Shown one piece after another: positions 1 to 11,068 of a stretch of 64,000 nt of DNA. The notes beneath the pieces are model-generated. The model ran no database searches. It was not told where the DNA came from and was given only the letters and a program-made list of their open reading frames with translations. A program made the position numbers and the translations under genes. The first letter of the stretch is position 1, and every line of letters starts with the position of its first letter. The stretch covers positions 2,750,501 to 2,814,500 of the forward strand of contig CP126191.1 in NCBI GenBank assembly GCA_030272155.1. Direction: 5' to 3'. Source of the stretch: Tetradesmus obliquus. Its lineage: Eukaryota; Chlorophyta; Chlorophyceae; Sphaeropleales; Scenedesmaceae.

Positions 1-537
1 CTGCAGAAGGCGGGGCAGGGCTGCTGTACGCTGCCGCATGCTGCTGCTTGGGCCGCTGCTGCTACTGCTGCTGCTGCATGTAAGCTGGTTGGACTGTGCC
101 GTCCAGATAACAGCAGAGCGCCCAGCATTGCGATGTGTCTTCGATACAAGAAAAGCTTGGCTGGCAGGCAGAGTATTTGAAGGAAGTGCTGGGCTTGTGG
201 GTGACTTGTACAGCAGACGAGTGCGACAGGTGTGTCGGCAAACGGCAAGGCGATGATAGTTTATCTCGTTATGAACATAGGCGTCTGGCAATTGATCGGG
301 GACGGCCTTGCGAGAATGAACCGAAGCTCAGGTGTGTGCGGGCTCAAGCAGAATGACAAGTACAACGAAGCTGTACTACACTATGGGCTTATGATAAGCA
401 AGATCTACTCAAGCTATTGCATGGTATGACATTTCAAGCTGGTGATCTGGTGTGCAGCGTCTGCTAACTCCTTGGTGTCGCAACATCTGCCGAGACAGCA
501 TGCATTGTACACACAGGCCTGCTGGCCCTGTTTTCAG

Positions 538-2997
538 CAGAAGAACATGCGTGTTTCACTGCTCCAAGGGGTTTGGAGCTGCTGCACCCAAGCAGAAAGC
601 CGGCAAGGCCAGCAAAGGGACTGCCAAAACACCACAGCAGGTGCGCACCAGGCCACCCATGGTCTTGCACAACATGCGCATGCCAAGACTGTCGCTTGAG
701 ACATGAAAACACTTTGCAGCTGCTATCTTTGCATGCTGGTGCAGCTGTATAGTAGCCAACCCCACCTGTATCACTGGGCTGCAGCAGCAGACACTTGCTG
801 CACAGCAGCATGCCACAGACATGCACAGCAGCAGCAGCACTTGCCAGCAAGTGCACACCAGTTGCAGCTAAACTCAGCAGCCTCAACTACTACCTTCTGC
901 TCCACCACTGCAACTTCAGTTCTGCTGCTACCATGCGGACAGCACCCCCCTGCAGCTGCTGTCAAAAAACTCACTCGGCTGGGGCTCTTGCCGCTGCCCC
1001 ACACCAGCAACAACACACAAATCCTGGCAAAAACGTGTTTAACCATGTCTCATTTATGGTTTCTATCATGCTGACTGGCTGCCTGTTCATGCATGCCACT
1101 GCTGTGTGGCCACATCAGGCTGCTGATCAGGCCCTGGCAGAGGCAGCCAAGTCCCTGAGCATGTCTCATGTATGCTTGTCAGTAAGCTGACTGGCTGCCT
1201 CATTCACATTGGCTGCTGCTGTGTGGCCACACCAGGCTGCTGATCAGGCCCTGGCAGAGGCAGCCAAGTCTCGGCCCAATGTGCGGCCCATCAACCCAAA
1301 AGAGGCAGCCAGGGGCAAGGTGGACTACGTGCAGGTGGGCTGACGCAGTACGTTATGCACAACAGGGTGTTGCTTATGTATGTGAGTGTGTGTACTCAAA
1401 CCAGCAGGTATTTAAGTTCACGTGCTTTGTCTCACACTCGGCGTCAGAACTGCCAGACAAGGGTTGGCCTGGTGTGGCCGGTGCTGAGGTGCCACAGCAG
1501 CAGTCCACACCAGCAGCCGCTCAGCAACACGGCCTCAATGCATCTGCTTGCTGCCTTGTCAGCTTGCCAGCCCACCCTTGCTGCCTGTTTCATATACCAA
1601 TTGTGTTATTGGAAATGGCTGTCACTGCATTGTGCACCGCCCGCCTGGCAGGTCAAGGACTGGGCTGATGGCAATGCAGCAGACCTAGGGGAGCTGCAGG
1701 TGCTGCCCGACAGCTACGCCACAGCATACACAGCAGCAGGCAGCAGCGGCAGCAGCAGCAGCACGGCGGGCGGCAGCAATGCGGCGACAGCAGCAGCAGC
1801 GGAAGGGCCTTTCTACCAGCAGCTGGCGCGGCATGCGCAATACCTTGAGGTATGCAAGGCCCGCCAAGAAGTGTTTGATCTGTGCTGCTGCTGCTGCTGC
1901 TGATTCAGCTCTCAGAGCACCTCAGAGCTTGCTTGCACCATTTGCTAAATGTCAGCTGCTGGATCGCCATGTGTGCCGCACACTGTACTCATTCTTGCGC
2001 TGACCTGCGTAAACCAAAGAGAATGAGTAATGCTTCAATGTGCTTGCATGCTTGCTCTGTGCAGTCTCAGGGTGCCCTCAGCGTTGCGCTACAGCCAGGG
2101 GCCAAGCCCTTCCTGCCTTTTGAGTCCTGGCAGTACAGCCTGCCTCGCTACAGGCAGTACATGGCTGAGCTGGCAGCAGTACACCTGGCACTGGAACAAG
2201 CCCTAACACTGGGGCTAGCTGCACCACCAGTGACGCCTGCGCCAGCTGCAGCAGCAAGCAGCGGCAGCCTGAGCAGCAGTAGCTTTGACGAAGCAGCAGC
2301 AACCCAGCAGCAGCAGGCATTGGGAGTTGCGGGCAGGTCTGCAGCAGCTGCGGCTGCGTATGCAGCGCTGTGCTGCTTTTCAGCTGAGAGTGGGTTATGG
2401 AGGGCGCATGCAGCGCAAGCAGACTTAGCTGTTCTAGCTGAGCTGGCAGCTGCACGGCACAGCGACAAACAGCAGCAGCAGCAGCAGCAGCAGGGGAAGA
2501 GGAAGTCTGGCGAGCTGCATGCAAGCCAGAATGCCATAGCATATGGCAAGTACCTGCTGCAGCTGGGCAGGGCTGCAGCAGCCGGCACCGCTGCAGCTGC
2601 TGCCTCAGCTGCTGCAGACGCATGTGCAGCACCGTCACCTGGCAGCAGCAGCAGCAGCAGCAGTTTGTTGCTGGAGGAAGATGAAGGCACAGCAGCAGCA
2701 CTCAAGCTGCTGGCACATGCCTACGCGCTGCACGTGCAGCAGCAGTGCCTGGGCACACGCATCGGAGCAGCAGCCACAGATCACTTGGAGCTCATGAGCA
2801 CTGGCATGCCGGCAGCAGCAACAGCAACGTACATGCAGTACCCGCAGCATGTGCAGGAGCCGTTGCAGCAGCTGGTGGCTGTCACGGATGCTGCAGGGCA
2901 GCTGCTGGATGGGCCTGGGCGGCAGGCTGTGCTGGAGGAGCTGCCAAAGGCTCTCAAGAAGGCTACGCTGATGCTGGCACCGCTGGCGACGGCTTGA
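538..2997 (+). CDS. Heme oxygenase-like protein, plastid type (5' partial)
   Basis: Exons 538-640, 1248-1334, 1652-1849 and 2065-2997 join in phase 0 and give about 439 residues; the first exon with the initiator Met was not found and may lie before or within bases 1-430. The start (RRTCVFHCSKGFG) looks like the end of a plastid transit peptide. The last exon follows the plant heme oxygenase fold by eye: a KPFLPFESW...YRQYM segment where plants have KWEPTVEGYL, an ESGLWRAHAAQADLAVL segment matching NTGLERAEKLSTDLEWF, an AYGKYLLQL segment matching TYSQYLKEL, a helix with GTRIG matching GGRMIG, and a C-terminal RQAVLEELPKALKKA helix. Ala/Ser/Gln runs lengthen it well beyond the usual 230-280 residues. 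Where canonical enzymes carry the heme-ligating His (RLHT), this protein reads YLES, so it may be an HO2-like non-catalytic member. Family assignment is from remembered consensus, not a search. Confidence 0.68.
1067..1275 (+). repeat. Tandem duplication of a heme oxygenase exon start
   Basis: A unit of about 117-119 bp occurs twice. Both copies hold CTGACTGGCTGCCT, the segment GTGTGGCCACA, the acceptor GCTGCTGATCAG and the exon start GCCCTGGCAGAGGCAGCCAA. The second copy runs into the real exon at 1248. The first copy (exon-like start 1131) diverges after AAGTCCCTG and has a possible donor GTATGC after 39 nt. Confidence 0.85.
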
Positions 2998-3265
2998 CAA
3001 GAGTACAGACAGATGCTATCAGCGTGCTGCGGGGCGGCCGTTGGATGGTGCTGGGCGGCAGGCGGTGCTGGAGGAGCTGCCAAAGGCATTGAAGAAGGCT
3101 ACTCTGATGCTGGCACCACTGGCAACCGCCTGACAAGGACTTGAAAGGGATTTGTAACTGCGTTTGGACGGCAGGCGGTGCTGGAGCAGCTGCCAATTGG
3201 CGCCTTTGCAAAGGCGCTGAAGAAGGCCACTCTGATGCTGGCACCGCTGGCGACTGCCTGACAAG
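2899..3265 (+). repeat. Three tandem copies of the heme oxygenase terminal coding end
   Basis: The end of the last exon with its stop codon (2899-3000) is repeated at 3036-3137 and 3161-3265, periods about 137 and 125 bp. All three keep the frame QAVLEELPKALKKATLMLAP to a TGA stop. The third copy has a 12-bp in-frame insertion. Copies two and three lie downstream of the functional stop. Confidence 0.9.
3153..3157 (+). terminator. Putative poly(A) signal TGTAA
   Basis: TGTAA lies about 155 nt after the heme oxygenase stop, between the second and third copies of the repeated terminal exon. TGTAA is the usual chlorophyte polyadenylation signal; cleavage here would place the third copy outside the mRNA. 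Confidence 0.4.
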
Positions 3266-4449
3266 ATGTGGAAGACACTTGCAACAAGTGTATCTGGTCA
3301 AATGTTATGTTTTTTCTTTCGAATGCAGCCGCTGGGTTTTACGAGAATTTGGCCAGGAGAACTAGGTCAAGTTGTGCACCGCATGGTGAAATGACAGTTT
3401 CAGGCATGGTTAATGCACACATGCATGGTGTTTGGGGACACTGCCCAGGACGCATGCCCTGCACGTCATCATCATCATCATGTTACCCATCAAGCCATAG
3501 CATCAACGCCATCGGCCCTGCACGTGTGTTGTTGCAGCGTTTGCATGATCAGATCGGCTTGATGTGGTCAACCTATTGTTGATGATCCCCGTGCTGGGTC
3601 TTCGAAACGGTTTGCGGTTGAGCGTGAGGCGGCGTACGGTATCACACAGCACGGTTGTGCTGCCGGCTGAAAGACTGGAAGCTGGGTATGCAACAGGCCA
3701 ACTTGGCCAGGCTTGAGAGACTGTGGCAGAAGCAACGGCGTGGTAACGATATCCACCGTTCCAAACTGAAGCCTTCAATCGCTGAGCAATTGCTGGCTTT
3801 GTGGGTATCCAGGATGCACCACAAGTCGTCCTGTTGTAGGGCATGGTTACCAGCTGCTACCCTGCTGCTTCAAGCAGACAGGCTGTGACCAATCCTCACC
3901 AACAGGCTGTGAAGCATCACACACATGTCGCGACTGCAACTTGCATACATCATCAACACAACGACCTATACCAGCTGCTGTTGCCATGAGGATTGACAGA
4001 CCCCACACCACACCCCAGCTGCTGTGCTCAAGCCAAACTGGGCGCCCTACACCGTGTAGGGCTGGTGACCAGCGCAAAGAAACACTGCAACCTACAGCCG
4101 CAAGCACCAAACTGGCAGTGCTAACGTCCCACCTGGCTGATGCCGACAGCCTGCAAAGCTGCACTGCAGAACAAAACAGACACACCTGGGTGTTGTTTGA
4201 GAGTAAGCACACCGCACGAAACAACCAACCAACCAACCAACCAACCACCCGTGAACCAACCGTGAACCAACCGTCAACTGCTACTTCCGCTGCCTCGAGG
4301 GCTGTGGCTCTGTGCCACCTCTGCAGGCACCAGGCGCCACCCCTGCTGCTGCTACCAGTGCTGCTGCTGCCGCTGCTGCTGTTACTGCTGCAGCATCTGC
4401 TGCTGCTGTCGTAATGCTGCGTGCTGCGTCGGCTGCGTGGCTGGTGCCC
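3266..4449. other. Intergenic, convergent side of heme oxygenase and USP genes
   Basis: I see no supported exon here. It holds a short (ACCA)n run with AACCAACC units at about 4221-4250 and CTG-rich sequence at 4345-4410, which is probably intron sequence before the last exon or 3' sequence of the minus-strand gene. Confidence 0.5.
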
Positions 4450-6707
4450 TCAAGGAAGCAGCAGCACAGGGCACGGCACAAACTCTGCCAGAAGGTTGGC
4501 ATCCACCTGCAACACAGCGCAGCAGGCGGGCCACAGCCAGGCACGTGAATGCGTGTTTTTTGCGCTGCGACACACGGTGAGTATGTTCACAAACACGCCA
4601 GTCTCATGTACTCAACAACAAGCACTGCCATGTGTAGTGCAGCTCAGTGTTTGGCCAACTTAGACCCTGCGGCATGGCCTTGCCAGCGGGCTTGTCTGCC
4701 CGCAGGCAAAACCACGCAGCAGGTCCTGAGTTGACTGTCCTGCTGCTGGTGCGCTGCCACCACACAGCGTGTGTGAAACCCAGATCTACCCCTCAATGTC
4801 CCTGATTCGGTCTGCACTGACAGCCAAAAGAATGAGCACACACAACCGCACACACAAACAACAAACATGCATCATGCACAAATCATTGCAGCATATGTGT
4901 TGGTATCCTTGCACATAGCATCACCTAGCAGCACCTGCTTGGTGTGCACCGCCTCGCTCCTGATGAGCGCCAGCTGGCACTTATCTCAACACCCACGTCC
5001 AAACACAAGCAAAAGCCGCATTCCCCATACTACATCTCCCTGCACTGCCACCCATCGCCCCACACCTGCTTGGTGTGCACCGCCTCGCTGCTGATGAGCA
5101 CCAGGTCGGCGCTGATCTCATCAGCCACATCCCCAACCCAAACATAAGCCGCATTTGCCGTACTACATCTCCCTGCACTGCCGCCCATCGTCGCGCACCT
5201 GCTGGGTGTGCACCGCCTCGCTGCTGATGAGCACCAGGTCGGCGCTGATCTCGTCAGCCACATCCCAACCAGTGATTTGACATAATGGCAGTTAAAATTG
5301 CGCGATTATCACTCCACTTCCCGCACCTGCTTGGTGTGCACCGCCTCGCTGCTGATGAGCACAAGGTCGGCGCTGATCTCATCAGCCACGTCTCCCACCA
5401 GCACGCTGCCGCTGCCCTGCGCCTTCTCCAGGATGTCGGCGCCCTCACAGCCAGCCTCCTGCAGGCTCTGCAGCAGCAGCAGCAGCAGCGGCAGCAGCAG
5501 CATGGTGTGGATTCAACTCCAGTGTCGAACGTGGTGAGGGTGGGCAGAGGTATGCAAAGAGGTAAGGGTGCAGATGTCCAATTAACCTATACGTATGTAG
5601 GGATGAAAGGAATGCGACAGAACAAGCGCTGATATTCCGCCTGTTCTGATTTTACTGATGTGTGCATGCGTGCAGACGCACACGTGTGGTAAGGGAGGGT
5701 GGACGCTGCTGCTTAGGGGTTGTTTCACCCCTAACAAACAGGTATGTGCCAATACACACCCCTAACAAACAGGTAATGTTTATTGAGCACTCACCTTGTT
5801 GATGACCTGCAGCTTCACTGTGGGGTCACCCTCAGCCCCTGGCTGGTCCACCACCAGCACGGTGACCTTGCTGTTGTGGATCTTGGCCAGGTCGGCGCAT
5901 GTGCTGATGGCCTGATAGCAGCAGCAGCAGGGGCAGACGTGATTGCGAGGTCGGTTGCCAATAACAATCAACTGCCGCGGCGAAGTGAGGACTGTGCTGC
6001 TTTATCGTTGCAGACCACATACATGCAAGGTGGTGGAGCAGCGCATGCACAGGGTGGGGCAGAGGGAACACAGGTAGAAACACTGCTACTCCGCAATCGC
6101 ACACGCGCTGCAGGTGCAACTCCATTTGCCTGCACAGCTGTGTCTTGCCACAACAATTCAGGGAGCTGACTAGCCCTGCTGCATCAGGGTCTGTCCGTCG
6201 GTCTGTGAACCACGCACCTGTCTGCTGCCATCGCTAAGGTAGGGGTTGCTGTCAAGGATTGTCAGCAGGATCTTGTCATACTGTAGGCGCTCCACAGGCG
6301 CGCTTTGCTGCTGCTGCTGCTCTGAGGCCTTGAGCTGCACACGGCGCACATCTGCGCAGGATCACGGAAAACCAAAGTCTTAGCGGGGCAGGACTGCAGG
6401 AGAGTAAGAAGAACGATGATTGCAGGACTTTGCTAGGCTGTACAGCAGCTGCAACCACGTCAGCATGCAGACGCGCGTGCAAGTATGCGTGCTGAGCATG
6501 CATGAGCACCAAAACAAGTGCTGATCGTCTGCACAAGGTGACAAAGACAGAGAGGAGCGCTGCGTAGCACAGGAAGCTTCCACACCGGAACCAGCAACAC
6601 GCACCCGGCCTTGAAGAAAATGCTAACGCTCTGGAATGCCTCGAGGTGCTTTCATTGATTCTTTGAGCACCCTTAACGGTGCGCTGGGCTACAACGGAGG
6701 CCTGCAT
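4450..6707 (-). CDS. Universal stress protein (UspA domain), plastid-targeted type
   Basis: Five exons on the minus strand, 6605-6707, 6218-6351, 5795-5911, 5327-5467 and 4450-4506, close in phase to 183 residues. The start at 6707 gives MQASVVAQRTVKGAQR, a basic Ser/Thr-rich leader of the plastid or mitochondrial transit type with a plausible cleavage after VQLKA. The rest is a UspA fold: YDKILLTILDSNPYLSDGSR (first strand), AISTCADLAKIHNSKVTVLV, LQEAGCEGADILE, VLVGDVADEISADLVLISSE and the terminal VDANLLAEFVPCPVLLLP. This matches the small plant USP proteins with SEAVH/SMEAIHSKHV. No complete ATP-binding GxxGxxxxGS motif is seen. Role beyond stress-related small-molecule binding or chaperone-like functions known for the family cannot be stated. 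It is divergent from the BDP1 gene. Confidence 0.88.
4934..5398 (-). repeat. Four-copy array of USP exon 4 end plus donor
   Basis: The end of exon 4 with its donor (5327-5398) is repeated downstream in intron 4 at 5199-5268, 5066-5134 and, degenerate, 4934-4990; the period is about 128-133 bp. The copies encode ADEISADLVLISSEAVHTKQ with few changes and keep a GT donor after CAG. The real last exon lies beyond the array at 4506. Confidence 0.9.
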
Positions 6708-7472
6708 GGCTCGGAGATACAGCGATCTTTGCTTCCGCTGAATGAACGGGCTTGCAAGAACTGTTATATCTATAAACAGCTTGTGGTAGAAACTTTGCTT
6801 ACGTTGAAGCTGATTCACAATGAAGAAGCAAAGAGCATGGCACTCCAATGTTGTGTTGTGTTAGTTTTTGAAACCTTTGCTCGAACAATCAGCTTTTAGA
6901 CACGGTTGAGTATTGCCTGGAACACAAGCCATTGCTTTTGCGGATGGACACTTGAGCTTCTGCAGCACATCATCAACTGGCTCGCACGCCGCATTCAAGG
7001 TTATAAGTGGCTTTGTGCAGCTTTTTTATTTATAATAACTTTTTGGACTGCGTCTGTGAGGCTTCCATCGCAGGTGAGCAAACTGCTGCTGTTGTCAGCG
7101 AAATGCGCATGCCGCCGGCCAGCAGCACAGTTGGCAGTGCTTGAACCGTGGTTGTAGTAAGGTGTAGTCTAGTTGATCGTAGCCGCCCAGGCTTATGCGT
7201 GCAAGTGCTTGCATGGCCTGACAGTGCAGCCAGCTGTTGCTGGGGGCGGGTGCTTTACATCTGGATTTGGCTTCTGACACAGGCTATTTGTAAAAGCCTA
7301 AGAACACCATCTGCTGGCACAAATGTGTACTTACTCTTTGCCCGAGTTGTTGACCTAGCCTACTGTGCCCATTGCTGCAGGGATTGCACTTGCAGGAGCA
7401 TGGCCGCGTGCTTGAGGCAACACCAGCAGCAGCCTCAGCGGCAGCAGTGCGAGCGGCAGCCGCAATAACAGC
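6708..7472. promoter_or_regulatory. Divergent upstream spacer between USP and BDP1 genes
   Basis: The 765 bp separate two start codons facing apart, so both promoters should lie here. It is more AT-rich than its surroundings (for example 6760-6780 and 7010-7040, where TTTTTTATTTATAATAAC occurs). No specific element can be proven. Confidence 0.4.
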
Positions 7473-8585
7473 ATGAACTTTGACCTGAATGAGCTTGATA
7501 AGCTCACAGCAAAGCCTGGCAGGCCTTCAGCCTTCAGGCCAACAGCAAGGGCACGCCCAAAGCCTGCAGGACCAGCAGCAGCAGCAGCAGCAGCAGGCGC
7601 TGCAGCGACACCTGCGGCACAGGATGAGGGTGTCACTGTGCATGCGCAAGCAGCACCGCCTGCTGCTGCGGCGGCTGCTGCACCTGCAGCGTCAGCAGCA
7701 GCGCGGCCAGCACCTCCTGCAGCACCAGCTGTCAAGTCGAGGCCAGAGGCGCCACAGCCTGCAGGCGCCAGCAGCAAAGCGGCACAGCCAGCAGTGCAGC
7801 CTGTGGCAAGAGCAGCAACAACAGGGGCTGCTGCAGCAGGCGCACGAGCAGGCACCCGCACGGCTGTTGCAGCAGGAGCTGCTCCTGCACAAGCAGCAGC
7901 AGCAGCAGCGCCAGCAGCACGAGCCACACCAGCAGCAGCAGTGTCTGTGCCAGCCCCTGCAGCGGCAGGGGTGCCAGCAGCAAGCTCACGGCCGGCAGCA
8001 AGTGCAGCTAAGCCAGCAGCAGCAGCTGCACCTTCAGCAGCAGCAGCAGCGCCGGCTCCAAGGCATGCTGCAGCTCGAGCTGCGCCAGCCGCACCAAGCA
8101 CTGCAAGGGCAGCAGCAGCGGCAGCAAAACCGCCACCAGCTGCTGCACCAGCACCAGCAGCAGCTGCTGCAGCAGCAGCAAGACCACCACCAGGTGCTGC
8201 GGCAGCAGCAACACCGGCAGCAGGCAGTGCAGCGGCAGCAGCAGCAGCAGCAGGGGCCAGAATGGTTGCAGTGCTGGTGCCACAGCCCAACATACAGCAG
8301 GCTGCAACAGGCAGCCAAGGGCAGCAGCAGCAGCAGCCTGGCACAGGCTCACAGCAGCAGCAGCAGCAGCCTGCAGCAGGCGGGCAGCAACAGCGCTATA
8401 GCGTTATGCTGGTCCCTGCAGCAACGCTACAGGCTGTTCAAGCTGCGCAAGTTGCAGCAGCAGCCAAGGCAGCAGCAGCCGGAGCAGCAGCAGCTGCAGC
8501 AGCTGGCCCTGCAGCCGCAGGGGTGGCAGCAGCAGCAGCAGGGACTCAAGGTCAAACCAGGGCAGTGGCACTGCAGGCGGCAGTG

Positions 8586-8622
<37 letters not shown>

Positions 8623-8962
8623 GTGCGCCAGCTGCTGCGAGCGGAGCAGCGTTTGATGTGTCAGGACTAGCAGCAGCACCCAGGAGGGGCCGGTTTGCGC
8701 CTGCCTCACGAGGCAGAGGGGGCGCTGCTGCTGCTGCAGGGACATCAGCGCGTGGCACGACAGCAGCAGCAGCAGCAGCAGCCACACAGCCAGGGGATGC
8801 ACTCGCGCCTGAGGCTGCTGCTACGCAGCCACCTGGCACCCCTGCAGCTGATGATGCAGCGCCTGCTGCTGCTGCTGCTGCCACGCAGCCTGGGCACACA
8901 CAGCAGGAGCTGCCTGCTGCCGCCCCATCTCAGCAGCAGCAGCAGCAGCGACGCAGACCACT

Positions 8963-9002
<40 letters not shown>

Positions 9003-9090
9003 CCAGAGCCGGCAACAGAGTCTGAAGCTGAGGCAGCAGAGGCACTGGCAGAGTTGAAGCCAGGCAGGGGCAGGAGGCGTGCCCCCGCTG

Positions 9091-9121
<31 letters not shown>

Positions 9122-11025
9122 CAAGCCAGCTGCTGCAGGCACAGGCAGGAAGCGAGGCAGACCTCCAGGCAGCGGCAGCAAGCAGCGGCAAGTTCCGCGC
9201 AGCGCCAAAGCCAGCAAAGCAGCTGCAGCTGCAGCAGACAAGGAAACAGATGAAGCAGCAGCAGCAGCAGCAACGGATAGCGAAGCAGCGGCACCAGCCA
9301 GCAAGAGGCCTCGCAGGGCGGCAGCAGCCAAGAACCGCAGCCTGGCTGCTGCTGCTGCACGGGCTGCAGCAAAGGCCGCAAGTGCATCTGCAGCAGCAGC
9401 AGGCAGCGATGGTGAAGAACACAGTGGCAAAGAGGCCAGCAGCGGCAGTGACTGGGATGTTGAGGAGGAGACACCAGCCCGCAAGCGGACAAGACGGCGG
9501 GGCCGTAAAACAGCTGGCAGCAGCAGCAGTGAGGGTGATGAGGAAGTAGAAAGTGAGGCTGTGTCAGCAGAGGAACAGGAAGAAGAAGAAGAAGAGGAGG
9601 GTGGCCCGCTGTCGCCAGCAGCGAGGCGAAAGCAGCGGCAAGCTGCTTCTGCCAGGAAGCGCAAGGCACGCGAGGACGCTGCTGCTGCTGCCGGCAAGCG
9701 GCAGCAGCGACAGGCTGCGCCGAAACGCCCCAACGCTGCAGCCGCGCAGCGCGCCGCTGCAGCGGCAGCTGCGGCGGCTGCTGGCGAGGCTGCTGCGGTG
9801 GCGGCGGAGGCTGCGGGGGCTGGGCATGGCGTGGGAGAGGGTGCGCTGGTGCTGGTGCCGCAGGACCCTGCCTCTGTTGCTGCTGCGCAGCAGCGGCTGC
9901 TGTACCGCAAGGGCCGCGGCAAGACCATCATCAACATAGAGGAGCCGGTGAGCTGGTGGAGACATAGATAAGCAAGTTGTGTGGCTGTGTAGCATTTCAC
10001 CAGCAGTTGCTGTCAGGCTATGAGGGCTATTGATGAGCGCTGCAAAGGAGTCGCTCAATTGTTTATTTGTGGGCACAGCAATGCATTGGTCCATCCGCAA
10101 CCAGTTGTTTCAAAACGCGTTGTCTGCCTTTTGATGCATTGCAATTGTTGCTTTCCACACAGATCGACATGGAGCACTGGTCTAACCGCAACAAGTTGTC
10201 CAACACACCTACTGCCTCCAATGCACTGCTGTTGTTGCTGTCCATGCAGATCGACATGGAGCACTGGTCCATCCGCAACATCGCCAAGCGCGCCTCAGCC
10301 TGGGACAGGCAGCAGGAGGAGGCCAAGCGGCGAGACGCCAAGAAGCGGGCCCAGGAAGCAGCAGCAGCAGCAGCAGCAGCAGCGGCAGAAGGCGAGGAGC
10401 CAGACGCCGGTGCCGGCGGGGCAACTGCAGCCGCCGGCGGCAGCGGCGCAGCGGGGCCTGGCGCTATCGCGCTCATCAACAGCGGCCGGCAAGGCAGCGG
10501 GCAGCTATCCCAGCAGCAGCAGCAGCAGCAGCAGCAGGCTGCTGCGCGCTCGCCTGCTGCTGCTGCTGCTGCTGGGGGCAGGTCTGGTGGTGGTGGGCCT
10601 GGGTCCATGGCCCCTCAGCTGCGCATTGCTGAGGATGGGTCTGTTATTTTGGATGAGGGCAGCCTGGTGGTGCAGGCGCAGCAGGCTGACCTGGCCAGCT
10701 TCCGGCGCGTGGACGAGGGGGTGAGTGACAGAGTTTTGGGTTTTTTTAGCGAGGTTTAGGGTTTGTGCAGTGATTTAAGGTGTGGTGTTGTGTGTGGCTG
10801 CTGTTGTGCAGGTGTGCTGTGTTTTGCGGTTGCCATCAGTCCAGCCAAAGAGCGAAGGTCAGCAGCCATACTAGCAGGTGCTCGCTGCTGCGTGCTGACT
10901 AGGCAATCCATGGTACAAACCTTGGACAGTTGCGTCCCTGCTGCATGTCACTTGTTGGTGATACGTCAACCTGCTGCTGGCTTGATGCTGCTGCTGACCT
11001 ATGGCGTCTCGCTCCTGCTGTTGCC

Positions 11026-11068
<43 letters not shown>

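Noticed and set aside
464..886. Overlapping minus-strand open frames over the heme oxygenase 5' region
   Set aside because: Shadows of CAG/TGC-rich sequence; the plus-strand exon 538-640 joins in phase to the conserved exons.
7355..8344. 329-codon open frame on the minus strand opposite BDP1, and similar frames up to 10100
   Set aside because: It is the mirror image of CAG-rich coding sequence; GCA, CAG and CTG read as Ala, Gln, Cys or Leu in every frame. The plus strand has the SANT domain and closing splice phases.
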